The notes under the pieces are model-generated. The model was not told the origin of the DNA, made no database searches, and was given only the letters and a program-made list of their open reading frames with translations. DNA of 64,000 bases from Thalassia testudinum (lineage: Eukaryota > Streptophyta > Magnoliopsida > Alismatales > Hydrocharitaceae): contig JAZHRO010000003.1 in NCBI GenBank assembly GCA_037157565.1, positions 69,132,501 through 69,196,500 of the forward strand, read 5' to 3'. This document shows positions 1 through 10,576 of this stretch, piece after piece. The position numbers and the translations under genes were made by a program. How positions within the stretch are numbered: the stretch's first letter is position 1; every line of letters begins with the position of its first letter.

Positions 1-552
1 GAAAGGAGGAGGCTAATTTCAGACCTTGAGAGCTTCAGACCTAGGCTTGGAGTGGAGGACAAATACCTTTGGGAGGGGACTTATAGTGTGCAATCTGGCT
101 ATAACAGAATGTTGAGCCTTGAATGTGGGTGGAGATGCGACTTCATTGACAAGAAGATCTGGTTAAAAATTCCTCTCAAGGTACAGATATTTCTCTGGCT
201 ATGTAGGAGAGATGGATTGATCACAAGTGATATGCGACATAGAAGGTTGGGAATTGATCACCATGTTTATTTTTTGTGTGAGATGAATACTGACAATGTA
301 AATCACCTCTTTACTTCTTGCCTTGTCACTGATGCTATTTGGAGAAGGACATGTCAGGAGTCACTACTAGAGTGGGATTCTATCTGGCATGGGTTTGGTG
401 TGAGAGGGAAGCCACATGTATGCATGGCTGCCACTATTTGGTGTGTATGGAAGGCAAGAAATGAGAGACTTTTTCAAGAGAGGCTGGTGTGCTGTGAAAG
501 TATTGTAAGAGAGTGCTGGTCCCTCATACATTTTTGGGGATCTCTTTTGTAA
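1..552 (+). pseudogene. LINE ORF2 C-terminus, reverse-transcriptase zinc-binding (zf-RVT) domain, partial
   Basis: The frame is open from base 1 to the TAA at 550-552. The protein shows the hallmarks of the zf-RVT region that follows plant L1 reverse transcriptases: DKYLWEGTYSVQSGY near the start, KIWLKIPLKVQIFLWLCRRD, then a Cys/His cluster (VYFLCEMNTDNVNHLFTSC) and IWCVWKARNERLF near the end. The same blocks occur at 9915-10379 in the second LINE. In the plant family this domain is thought to bind nucleic acid during target-primed reverse transcription. The first Cys of the usual CxxC is changed here (YFLC), so the zinc site may be damaged. The N-terminal endonuclease and RT are outside the window. 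Confidence 0.85.
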
Positions 553-636
553 TTTCTCTTACTTTTTTATATAATATACTGCTCTAGATTGCTATCGAAA
601 GATGATAGCTTTCCTTTTTGTTTCAAAAAAAAAAAA
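1..636 (+). mobile_element. L1-type LINE, 3' end (5' part outside window)
   Basis: This is the 3' terminus of a non-LTR retrotransposon. It carries the end of ORF2, a short 3' UTR and a poly(A) tail at 625-636. The tail abuts E0 sequence, which resumes at 637 and aligns on the minus strand with E8 around 59540-59740. The 3' UTR ends in a stretch with gatagc and ctttcc motifs like the end of the LINE at 5357-10463, so the two belong to related families. The target duplication cannot be checked because the 5' end is off-window. Confidence 0.9.
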
Positions 637-1365
637 TTGATTGTCATTTCATGGTTCAAAGAGACAGTTTTCCTCTCTCCCTGGCTCGGGGATCTTGGGT
701 GAATCAATCAGTTCATCCTCAATGGGTTGCTCTGGCTCAACCTAGTCATCCTTGATCTCAGAAAATGTATCCCCCCCCGACAAGCACCTGAGCAGGTTCA
801 GCCATTGACTCTCCTAAAGGGGGTTCATCTTGAGAATTATCCCAAGATTGGATTAGGGTAACCACAAATTTCATCCACAACCTCTACAATTTCCAAAGTA
901 GAGACTCACTCAGGTCGCTATCCTTAACATTTTGGAGCAAATCCAATAAAATGTTATCCATCTCATCAATCATTTTAATCATAGGCTTCAATGCTTCAGT
1001 GCATGGTATTGGCTGAGCTTCTAAAGATTGGATGGTGTTCCTCAAGTTAGCCAACACCCTATCTTGGACCTAGTTCACCTGAACCGAATGGTTCGGTTCA
1101 GGTTTGGGTGGGTTTGGATTAAATCTAGGGGAGTCAAGATATCGAGGTTCTTAGGTCCCTCCCTGATAGTAGGTCATTTCATGTTGTTTAAAGGATGGTG
1201 GCAACCTATATTCAGTGGAATACTGGGGAGGGTAGGTGTTATAATCATTATATCCTTCTTGATTGTAGATCAGGTTGGTTTTGTGATCAAAGGATGAAGA
1301 TCTATAATCATTGTAGCTTTGGGAAGGATAGTAATCATAGTCTTGTTGTCAGGGTTAGGCCCAGG
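637..1365 (-). pseudogene. E0 internal region, fragment of the E0/E8-type non-autonomous element protein
   Basis: Read on the minus strand this aligns with E8 from about 59016 to 59740. It contains a Tyr-rich stretch (YNQEGYNDY), the block QHEMTYYQGG, a helix-forming stretch (VLANLRNTIQSLEAQ, then IKMIDEMDNILLDLLQNVKD) and FVVTLIQSWDNSQDEPP. Several in-frame stops show it is dead. No capsid, RT or integrase signature is present. E0 is the oldest layer of the nest: its next internal piece is at 15725-16861 beyond E1, and its 5' LTR is at 41872-43266. Confidence 0.75.
1361..1365. repeat. Putative degenerate target duplication of E1 (left)
   Basis: The bases ccagg precede the E1 3' LTR, and cctag follows the 5' LTR at 15725-15729. 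Only three of five positions agree, as might happen in an old insertion. Placement rests mainly on LTR ends and on E0 homology continuing across the insertion. Confidence 0.4.
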
Positions 1366-3475
1366 TGACAAGGAGCGATTCTTGCACGTGTTTTGAAAAT
1401 AGAGATCTCGTCGTAGTATAGTGCACCAAAATGCTCGTCAAAAATAATTTATAAGATAATGAGACTTGAGTCCTAGTCATTCGTCTCTGGGAGGCATTTA
1501 TGGAAATGCATATTTGAAATCGATCTCGCTTGCTCTACTTATTCAAAATCACATGTCAATTTATGCTAAGTTCATATTGATGCAAGACATGTTGTTACCA
1601 GAATATCAGAAATGGAAAACATGCAACTTTAATCACACCAAAAGATGATAATCAGGCACATGGTGATTTTCAGCATATATATATAAAGATGATGCTAACA
1701 GAGTTGCAGAGCACCGGTAGCAGAATGCTTGTACAGAGAATGTAAAAACTAACAGCTATCAGAAAATGACTGCATACATGAATCTACGGGGGATTATGCA
1801 TGCATCATTGGGGGAGAAGTAAGGAGCTACACTACTAAGCAATAAATAAAGCATTAAATCTATGAAGAACTATAATCTAGTCTAGCAGAACTAAGGGCAT
1901 TCAGAGGTGAGCTCCGATGGCCTTTGACTTGGTTGAGAGGAGAAGGAGGGGCAACCAATGGTGCTTAGGCCAACCCTTAGAGAGAGGTTGAGGAGGTAAT
2001 CCAACATCTTGGCGTGGAGATGGTGGTGGCCATGGTGAAGCAACTCATGAAGGTGGAGTGCAGATGGAATGTAGCTAAGCTAAATGGAAGCCAAGGGTGA
2101 ATGGGTGCAAATGGCCACCCCTTAGGTCTAAGGGAGACTCTCTAGAGAAGTGTGGAACTCTCTAGAGAGAGCCCCAAGAGTGGCCAGCCAAGGAGAGAGA
2201 AGGTGGTTTTTAGATGCTAATTTTAGCAACCAAGAGTGGCACCACCTTTGGAAGAACCTAGAACACTCTAGGTAGTGTGGGAGTGCGTGAATGGGTGTGT
2301 GTGTGTGTGTGTGGCCGTGCCTTATGTGGCTAAGTGGTCTAGGTTAGGTCCTAAGGGGTTTGGGTTAGTGTAGGTCTTAAATTAGGGTTGCAAACCCTAA
2401 TTGCTAAGGGGGAAATGCAATTAAACTTAACACAAGTTTAATTGAATGAGTGTGAACCTAATTGAGTGTGAAATAACTCAATTAGGTTAGGCTTAGATCA
2501 ATTGGACTCTCACTGAGTCCAATTGGACTTGTATGGATTGAGATCTAAGCTCAATTGGACTCTATGAGTCCAATTGAATAGGCTGATGATATTAACTATA
2601 ATCTAAGTCAATTGGGCTTAATGAGAACATAATTAGGTTCTTGGGAAGGTTTAAAGATGGTGTACTAAGGTTAGGGTACCTTAATTTAGGTTCCTAAGGG
2701 GTTGGAATTGGATTTAGGGAGCTAAGAACTCAAGATCAAGGCTTGAATTCGAAAACGGGAACTGGAGAGCAGTTCTAGATGTCCAATAAAAATGTCAGAC
2801 GACTTATAGTGAAAAATCAGAAGTCTAGACTTCAAGTCTGGATGTCTAATCAGAGTCAGGAAGGTTTTTAGGTTCTGTCTTGGGTATTCTGCAGAAATTA
2901 GACATCTGACCATGTGTTTGGATGTCCAATAACACTGTAGAAGTGGGTTTAAGGTGTGAGGGAGTTGGCTAAGGGTTCTAGACATCCTATAACTCATTTA
3001 GACATCCAGTTAGAGGATGGAATTAGGGTTTTAAGGTTTCCTATGGTGTGGTGACCTAATCTAAGGGTGGCTAAGGGTTGGGGAAGCTTCTAGGCTGTCC
3101 TAGGGCTAAGACGGACCTAAGTTCTTCACAATTTATTGCTTTATTCCTACTTAATTGAATAGCATACCTTAACTCCCTTACATTATTATCTACTACATCT
3201 AATCTAGGTCTTCCACTCCAGCTCTACTACAACACCAGTTATTCTTTATTCTTCAGATCCAGCTTTAGATCCAGCTTCAGATCTAGCTTCTGATTAGCTT
3301 ATTACCTGGAATTGGTTTAATGCACCTAATCAGTACATTATAGCATTATTTTATGCTTAACTAAAAGAAAGCAGTAAAGATGCAAATAATGCTTATGCAT
3401 GCATGAACTACCCTAACTTATGCTAAGTCCTAGCTTAATTTAGGTCAATTAAGACCTATGATTGCTGCGCAATCA
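1366..3475 (-). repeat. E1 3' LTR
   Basis: This is a direct copy of 13567-15724 and of the E7 LTR (51793-53957). In minus reading it begins TGATTGCGCAGCAATCA, a perfect 7-bp-arm hairpin, and ends TGTCA. A short deletion near 2125 removes the ccttttatag stretch present in the 5' LTR at 14329, which takes out the TATA box, so this LTR would be a poor promoter. A (TG)n microsatellite lies near 2298-2315. Confidence 0.9.
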
Positions 3476-3490
3476 TACCCCCATGCCTAA
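3476..3490 (-). other. E1 3' polypurine tract
   Basis: The minus-strand sequence AGGCATGGGGGTA directly precedes the LTR start TGATTG. The same AGCATGGGGGTATGA arrangement occurs before the E3 3' LTR at 38177-38194. It would be the primer for plus-strand DNA synthesis. Confidence 0.8.
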
Positions 3491-5344
3491 ATCTTGCTAG
3501 TCCCTAGCAGGTGCAAAACTAAATTATTCACAGAAGGGTCCCTAAGGGATTGATTATTTTATCAAGTGTATGCTTAGATATTTTTCTCCTTTTTGTTTTC
3601 ATCCTATGTTCTAGAAATCCAGATAATCATGAAAGTGTAGTCATGTAGCTTTTGCAATGGATTCGAGTGAAAAACTAATTCACCTCTAAAGCCTGTACTT
3701 GATCCCTAGTAAAAATTCTAGTGGGATAGGCGGACTTCTTCCCTTGAGGTATTCAAGATATTCTATGAATTTCACCCAGCATTAAGCTTAGGTAGAGAAT
3801 CTTAGAGGGAAAAGATTATATATTTGGTGGCTCGCTTTTACTTGGTGCTACATAGAAATTAGTACTTCAGAATCTGGATTCCCAAATTATTAAGTAACTC
3901 AACTCAGAGAAAGACGAGAAAAACTATGCTCTCTTTTGGTTCCTTTGTATTCATTCTCTCTTGTTCTTTTCTCTTTTAGAGCTCACAATCTCACTAGATT
4001 CTCACATATGACCTGTGTTTGGTGGTCTCACTTGGCATTAACACTTTAATTGAGTTCCCATAACTCTAACACTAAGTCAAAATTCCTCTGCCAATTTTTG
4101 GGCTGTCAGAAGCACAGAAAGATAGGTTAAGGCCTTATTTGGTTGATATCAAATTTATTTGGTGGTATTGCCTCAATGTAACTGAAATAAACACTAAATA
4201 TTCACACACACTTTATTCTTGCTTTTTCTTCTTTTTCTATTTTTTTTTTCTTTCTTCATTTTTCTTTTTTTTTCTTCTTTTTTTTCTATGTATAGATATA
4301 TATATATATTTAACACAGCACAAGCTAGCACACATTCATGAACTTTATTGAGGCATTATTGGGGATTGGTGGTACTCAAGACACATTGGGTGGCTTATTT
4401 GGTGGAAGTGCCTACTCACAACACTGGGAGAGACGGATAGGACGATGTATTTCTAACCTTGACATCAATACCCTCCTTCAGCCGTGGATTCTGTAAAGAA
4501 TGGTTGTAACCATCCACCTTAGCCATAGTTTTATGAAAACTCGCTCTTCGCGTATTTGCCTTATTTGGTGGCTCTCAAAATTTCGCACAAAAATGTATAC
4601 GCAGGAATCTTTGAGTATCATTACCTAATTATCTAGGATTCCAAATTCCTTGCACTAATCTTAGAGCACCAGTACACTCTACTCTCATCTCGCACTATTT
4701 GGTGGATTTTTGGAAGACAATCCGCCTGACTCCCAAAACACTATCCAGGGGTTCAAGAAAAGAAGCACTGCTTCTTCTTGACAAACTAAAGACGTTTATC
4801 AGCCTTCACTGTAAATCCAGTGCAAATTCTACGTGTGTGAAAAATTATACTGGATTCCAGATTATAGGAATCAACTAGAGGATAATATCCCTAATGCATT
4901 CTCTTAATAAGATAATCTTATTCATGGATGCACTATGTATATATGCTATAAACAAGTAACCTCTTATATTTGTACTTCATGAAATTTTCCTTTCGGGTTA
5001 CATTCAGCTTGACCCTAAATTTAGAACAAAAGGTGAGCGGGTGAGTCGGAAGTGGCTGTTGCGGACTATTTTTAGCTCCAATGCGAACATTGGAGGTGGA
5101 GTCGGTTGTTCTTTTATTTAAGGTCCTAAAGTATGTTGGACATGCAGCTCTGAGGTTTTCCTAAATGTTGGCATAAAAATTTTCAATTTTATCGTATCTA
5201 CCCCCCCATGCCTAAGTTCTTGCATGTCCTCATCCATGAATATAAAAGATGATAAATACAGTAGGGAGTAAATGGGTAGAAATCACCTGGAATTGCTCCT
5301 AAATTTTAACATTTCGCATCGACCAACCTGATAGTATGTAATAT
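3491..5344 (-). mobile_element. E1 3' non-coding region
   Basis: There is no credible gene here. The short open frames, including a Phe-rich one over the T-tract at 4212-4290, are low-complexity by-products. It holds an internal polypurine-tract copy at 5198-5221 and at least six dispersed copies of TATTTGGTGG or a one-base variant (3821, 4016, 4156, 4396, 4562, 4696). The LINE is inserted at its right edge. Confidence 0.7.
5198..5245 (-). other. E1 internal polypurine-tract-like element
   Basis: The minus strand reads ATGAGGACATGC, then TTAGGCATGGGGGGG. The same pair occurs in E2, E3, E4 and E8 just after the coding region. Here it lies about 1.7 kb upstream of the 3' LTR. Confidence 0.65.
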
Positions 5345-5356
5345 GCGAGAGAAATA
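5345..5356. repeat. LINE target-site duplication, left copy
   Basis: The 12-bp sequence gcgagagaaata is repeated exactly at 10464-10475, directly after the LINE poly(A). A 12-bp duplication fits target-primed reverse transcription by an L1-type element. Confidence 0.93.
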
Positions 5357-5410
5357 GATTCTTTTACATAATTAATTATGTGTTTTGGAACTAGAAACTC
5401 GAATGCTTCG

Positions 5411-6739
5411 AAGACGATGGAGAAGAACATAGCTAGGGTTTGGGAGGAGGACGATGACTAGAGGCTGTGGAGATCTAGGAGGCAGCGTCATAGGGAGAGG
5501 ATGGAAGGGGCGTGGGTCGCTTCTCGGACAACCCAAAGGGTTGGGGAGATGTGGAGGAAAAGGAGGGGAGGGAATGCAGAGGTGTTGTGCTATCTCTGTA
5601 GAAGAAGAGATCATATGGCGGCAGTCTGTAGGTCACCGACTTTATTCTTGGCTTGTGGGGATGGGGACACAAGAAGATTGATTGTAAAGTGAGGGAACAG
5701 GGTGGCTGACGTGCTGAGGGATAGGCTATGGATCAAGGAGGTGCTAAATCGTCGATACCGCATCCATCACCGCCACCGGAGGGGTTGGGTTTGATGTATG
5801 ATGTGGAAGTACCTGTTTCTGAGGAGACCAAGGCAGCAGAGTTGGCGACTAGGGGGCACTCATCAGTGAGATTACGATTGGCTTGTATTCTCTTGAGAAA
5901 GTCCAGAGCCTGGTAAGATCTCTCTCGCTCTTCTCTTTGGAGTGGAAGTTGCCTCATTTTGGGGGGAGGAGATTTGTACTTTTTGATTTGGACTTGTTGG
6001 ATGTGGAGGGGTTAAGTTTTCGCACCATTGGCTTTGATGAGCTGACAGTGGTATGGAGGCTGGTATCTCCTTTTGACGGTGCTCTCTGAGATCATCCGCC
6101 ACAGAGGGCTGAAAGTAGAAGGGGGGTCCTGGAGATCTGGGGCCTGCCTTTACATCTTAGGATGATAGGGGTGGTGGCAGGTGCGATTGCAAATTTTGCG
6201 ATTATGGCAGAAGGTGCCATGGTTGGACTATGTGAGGGAGATGGGAGACTGATTATGGTTGAGGTGAAGATGAATAGGGGGGCAATGTGTGAGACAAAGT
6301 TGTTTTGGTGTGCGGGGGTAGTTCGTGGCTTCTTAGGCTGAAAATGACCCTAATCTGCGAGGGTAATGTGCAAGAAGGGGTTTCAATGGGACTGATTAAG
6401 GACTTGGATATTCAAACTGATGCACGGGGGGAAGGTACCAGAAATGTTGATAGGCACGTAGCTGAAGGGATGGAAGAACTCCAATGGACAGGGAAATCGA
6501 TTGCTAAAATGCAGGAGGTGACGGCTTTGGACCATCCACTTTTGCTGACTGTTTTGGAACAGAAGAATGCTGGGGGAAAAGAACTAACTAGTAGACATCA
6601 TGATGATCAAAGCCAACAAAAGGATTGTGTGGTTTACCCACTGCAGATAGATAGCAGATCCCCTCAGGTACCAAGGGAAGTGTTTGTTGGGGTTGGCACT
6701 TCATCAAAGGAGAAATCTAGGAGATCGTTGCTAATTTAA
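5411..6739 (+). pseudogene. LINE ORF1 (RNA-binding, zinc knuckle plus DUF4283-like), broken
   Basis: ORF1 proteins of plant L1 elements bind the element RNA. A perfect CX2CX4HX4C knuckle (CYLCRRRDHMAAVC) lies at 5588-5629, followed by what looks like a decayed second knuckle (ACGDGDTRR). Farther on, in other frames, come LDLLDVEGLSFRTIGFDE and VLEIWGLPLHLRMIG at about 6130-6170, resembling the end of DUF4283. So the knuckles precede the DUF4283-like block, an order I recall from monocot-type LINEs rather than most eudicot ones. At least three frame changes and several stops separate these blocks. The final open part, 6305-6739, has no domain I recognise. The start is uncertain; an ATG at 5419 is followed by an early stop. 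Confidence 0.7.
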
Positions 6740-6848
6740 GGGCTAGGTGCATTGATGAGAGCTAGTCCTGCTGTGAAGGGAAGATTGCAGACATTTTGAA
6801 GGTTGAGCGAACAGGTGGGGGGCAACAAGGGGCCCCGAAGCTTGGGGG

Positions 6849-9800
6849 ATGAAGGTGCTTACTTGGAATGTGCATGGGCTGCGCGATCGTGTGCGTAGGG
6901 CATCGTTGGCCCGATATCTTTGCAAATGGGAGGTGGACTGCGCTCTGATACAGGAAACACACTTAGAAGAGGGAGGGGATTTTGTGTGGCAGTCGCTGTT
7001 GCGAGGAGGGCAAGATGATTTCAGGGCTGTGAGTGCGATTGGAAGAGTGGGAGGGTTGGATGTATGGTGGAGGAAATTTGCTTTGGATTTAAAAGAGGTA
7101 TGGAGGGGTAATTTTGTACTCTCATGCAGATTTCAAGTCGTTGGGGATGCATGGGAGGTGATTTTTTCTTGCGTGTCTGGTCCTTGTGCGAGTAATATGA
7201 GGAACATACTCCGGAAAGAGCTATGGATGATGGAGAGCAATATTAATGGGCTGCCATGGCTGGTAGGGGGGATTTTAACAGTGTTCTATCAACAAATGAT
7301 CGAAGGAATGGAAGAGTGGATGGCTCTTCGCTTGGGTTTCAGTTGGTGGTGTCAGAGGTAGGTCTGATCAAATATCCCTCAGCGGGGGCTGAATTTACGT
7401 GGCGAGGGGGTAATGGGTTGGTCTCTAAACTGGATAGGTTCTTTGGAAATGTGGAGCTATTAGAACGCTATCAGCTATCCTCAGTTGTGGGGCTGGTTTG
7501 CCCCTTCTCTGATCATACCCCTCTTCTATGGGACAGTGGGGAGGATTCCCCGGTGGGCACCTATTTTAAGTTTAGAAGTCTTGGCTGAAGGAGGGAGGTT
7601 TTAGGGAGATGGTTGGTTGCTGGTGGGAGCAGAAAAAGGTCGAAGTATCAGCCACTTATCAACTGGCAGTGAAGTTGAAGGACCTGAAACAAATGCTAAA
7701 GGAGTATAGACGAACAATAGAGGTTTTGAGAGATCAAAGGAGGCTTGAAGCTTTGTCTGTGGTGCGGCTGTTGGATGAGAAGGAAAATAGAGAAAGATTG
7801 ACTTTGGATGAGGAATCACAGAGGAGGCACTGGTAGGGAGTCATCCTTTTGGAGGATAGATCTAGGGAAATGAATTGGAGGGAAAAATCTAGGCAACTCT
7901 GGTTGAAAGAGGGCGATGCGAACATGAAGTTCTTTCATATGGCAGCGAGTGCCAGAAGGAGAGTGAACTTTATCTCCTCTTTGAAATGTGGAGACTTGGT
8001 ATTTACTTCACCTGATGATATTAGAAGAGAGACTGCTAGATATTTCAAGGAAGCTTCAAGAACAAAAGGGAGAGGGGCTTGGAAATTGGCAGCATCTGAA
8101 TTTCCTCGGCTGGGGAGTTTTGAGGTAGCTAAGCTGACTGAAGATTTTTTAGAATAGGAGGTGGTGGACACAATGGCTGGTCTGAATGCAGAAGGCTCTC
8201 TGGGCCCTAACTGGTTTCAGATCCTGTTTTACAGGGAATTTTGGCCAGTGTTAAGAAGGGATGTGACGGAGGTTATTGGAGAATTTCAGAGGGGCAATTC
8301 AGGCATGGAGAGGCTCAATAAATCCTACCTATTCCTGCTACCTAAATGCAATGGTGCAGAAATGCTCTCCGAGTTTCGACCTATTGCATTGTCGAACTCA
8401 ATCTACCTGATTATTAGCAAGGTGCTGGTAAACAGGCTGAGAGGGGTGTTGTCTGACCTGATCAGTCCAGTGCAAGCGGCCTTTCTCCCTAATAGATCCC
8501 TATAGGAATCCTTCATTGTGGCACAAGAGATGATATCTGGATGGAAGAGGAGAAAGACTAGAGCTTTCATGTGGAAGGTTGACTTTAGTAGAGCCTATGA
8601 CTCAATAGAATGGCACTATCTATGGGAGATTTATAAGATGAGGGGCATTCCCCCTTTGTGGATTCAGTGGATGAAGAGGTGCATTGTCACATCTTCTTTC
8701 TCTCCTTTAGTCAACGGGAAACCGTGTGGAGTTTGGATTCAGCCACAATGTGGGGTACGGCAGGGATGCCCGCTAGCCCCACTTATTTTCAATCTGCTAG
8801 TGGACATAATTGCGATATTCAGTTTCAGGCTGGCAGATGTGGGTGCAGTCAGGGGCTATTCGCTTGCGAATTCTCAAGCTTTGGTACCCATTCTACAATA
8901 CACAAATGATACCGTGTTTTTGGTAGAGGGTGGGCATTGTGAGGCGGAATTTCTTTTTGCCAAGATCAATTTCTTTGGAGAGATCTTGGGTTTGCAATTG
9001 AATGGGGAAAAATCTACCTTGATCTCCTTTGGCATGTCTGCTGGTGAGACTAATGAGATCTTAGCCATCTTGCATACCCCCTTAGCCGCCTTGCCGGTAA
9101 GGTATTTGGGTTTGCCTCTATCCAACAAGAAGCTGAAGAAGAGCGATTGGGTGTCCCTCTTTGAGAAAGCAAATGACAGGTTGGAGTCTTGGAGCAGCAG
9201 ATTCCTGTCGAAGGGTGGGCGACTGATTCTGCTAAACTCTGTCATCACTGCAATTCCAGTGTTCTCGATTTTTAGATCTCCGAAATCTATCTGGAAGAGG
9301 CTGGATATGCTGCGAAAATGATTTTTCTAGAAAGGGGTGAAGATGGAAGGTAGATTCATGCATCCAGTGAGGTGGCAGCAAGTTTGTAGGCCTAGATCAA
9401 AGGGAGGATTGGGCATTAGATCGCTGAAAGAATTCAATGACGCTTTGCTTCTCAAGTGGGCAATCAAATTATCTGAGGAAGATGGCAAGCTGTGGTCCCA
9501 GCTGATTAAAGAATCCTACGGTCCTACGTAGGTGCAGATGTGGAGCAGAACCCTTGCAGACCTTCATCCTTTTGGCAATCAATGAGGAGGGCAGTTCATG
9601 ATCACTGGTCAGATTTTGCGCCATCGCTTGGGGATGGCAGAAACTTTGCTTTCTGGGAAGATGTCTGGTCTGATCTGGGACAGATTAGTGAGAAATATCC
9701 GAGGAGCTTCGCTACTGCAACAGATAATAGGGTCTTGGTTAGGGAGTGTTGGGATGAGGTTGCTAGCAGATGGACACCGAATGCAGCTGCTGGGTGAGAT

Positions 9801-10379
9801 GGCGGGAGAACTCAAACAGAAAAGGCACGGCTGCTCGCTGACCTGGCAGCATTCCAGTCGACAGAAGGTGAGGATGGCTACCGATGGATACACGGTCAGT
9901 TCACATCGGCCAAAGTGTACAAGAGGCTGATGGAGAGCACGTTTGCTGATCCCACACCTGCAGATTTTGACTACAACAGAATTCAAAAGTTGAGGACTCC
10001 GCTCAAGATCAAAATCTTTCTGTGGCTGTGCAGGCGAGATGGACTTGTAACCATAGACTTAAGAAGTAGGAGGCTGGGTGCTAAATTACAAAGCTGCCCT
10101 TGCTGCGAGTTTGACTCTGACGGCAGGATACACCTTTTCACCTCATGCCTGGTGACAAATCATATTTGGAGGGAGGTATGTGGGGAACCGTTACCTACTT
10201 GGGATGATCTATGGAGGAAATTGTTGTTGAGAGGGAGTCTACAGATGAAGATGGCAACCATCATGTGGTGTGTCTGGCATTCTCGTAATGAGTGCCTCTT
10301 TAGAGGTGAGTCTTGTAATGTGGAAGCTATTGTGAGGGATTGTTGGGTACATGTGAAAGAGTGGGATGAGTGTCTATAA
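6849..10379 (+). pseudogene. LINE ORF2: endonuclease, reverse transcriptase, zf-RVT; inactivated
   Basis: The start at 6849 gives MKVLTWNVHGLRD, the usual beginning of the APE-like endonuclease (nicks target DNA). After a frameshift near 7256 come GDFNSVL, KLDRFF and SDHTPLL. The RT spans roughly 8290-9250: LPKCNGAEMLSEFRPIALSN, FMWKVDFSRAYDSIEW, GVRQGCPLAPLIFNLL. Its catalytic box reads QYTNDTVFL instead of the family's YADD, so the first catalytic Asp is lost. The zf-RVT block (KIKIFLWLCRRDGL, CPCCEFDSDGRIHLFTSC) closes the frame. In-frame stops lie near 8157, 8503, 9319, 9529 and 9797, with frame changes near 7256, 7590 and 9535. Clearly non-functional. Confidence 0.92.
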
Positions 10380-10463
10380 TGGTCTCTTTTTTGTGATAAA
10401 TAAGAGTTTTCTGGTCTGCTATCATCCCCGATAGCATTCCTCATCCTTTCAAAAAAAAAAAAA

Positions 10464-10475
10464 GCGAGAGAAATA
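10464..10475. repeat. LINE target-site duplication, right copy
   Basis: Exact copy of gcgagagaaata at 5345-5356, directly after the poly(A). Confidence 0.93.
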
Positions 10476-10539
10476 TCCTTAAAAGAAAAATATGTTATGT
10501 ATAAAAATGGTTATGTATAGATGATGGTAGAATGTGGGA

Positions 10540-10576
10540 TAGATGTTGAGTTTAACGCCTCCAGCTGGGCGAAAAC
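10540..10576 (-). other. E1 post-stop conserved element
   Basis: Directly after the stop of the E1 protein the minus strand reads CGCCCAGCTGGAGGCGTTAAA. The same element follows the coding region in E2, E3, E4 and E8. In E1 the downstream GGGAGGCAACCC hairpin is not recognisable, possibly because of decay before the LINE insertion point. Confidence 0.55.

Larger units (their letters stand above)
5357..10463 (+). mobile_element. L1-type LINE, near full-length, inactivated
   Basis: A 5.1-kb non-LTR retrotransposon inserted in E1, with an exact 12-bp target duplication and a poly(A) end (10451-10463). Order: short 5' UTR, ORF1 (zinc knuckle, then a DUF4283-like block), ORF2 (endonuclease, RT, zf-RVT), short 3' UTR. 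Both ORFs are broken by stops and frameshifts, and the RT active site is altered. The intact duplication and recognisable length suggest a single insertion that then decayed in place. Confidence 0.93.

Noticed and set aside
1028..1297. Plus-strand 89-codon frame
   Set aside because: The region is E0 coding sequence read on the minus strand; the plus frame has no support.
4139..4351. Phe-rich small protein
   Set aside because: Translation of a T-tract in E1 non-coding sequence.
8874..9248. Antisense 124-codon frame
   Set aside because: Shadow of the LINE RT on the other strand.
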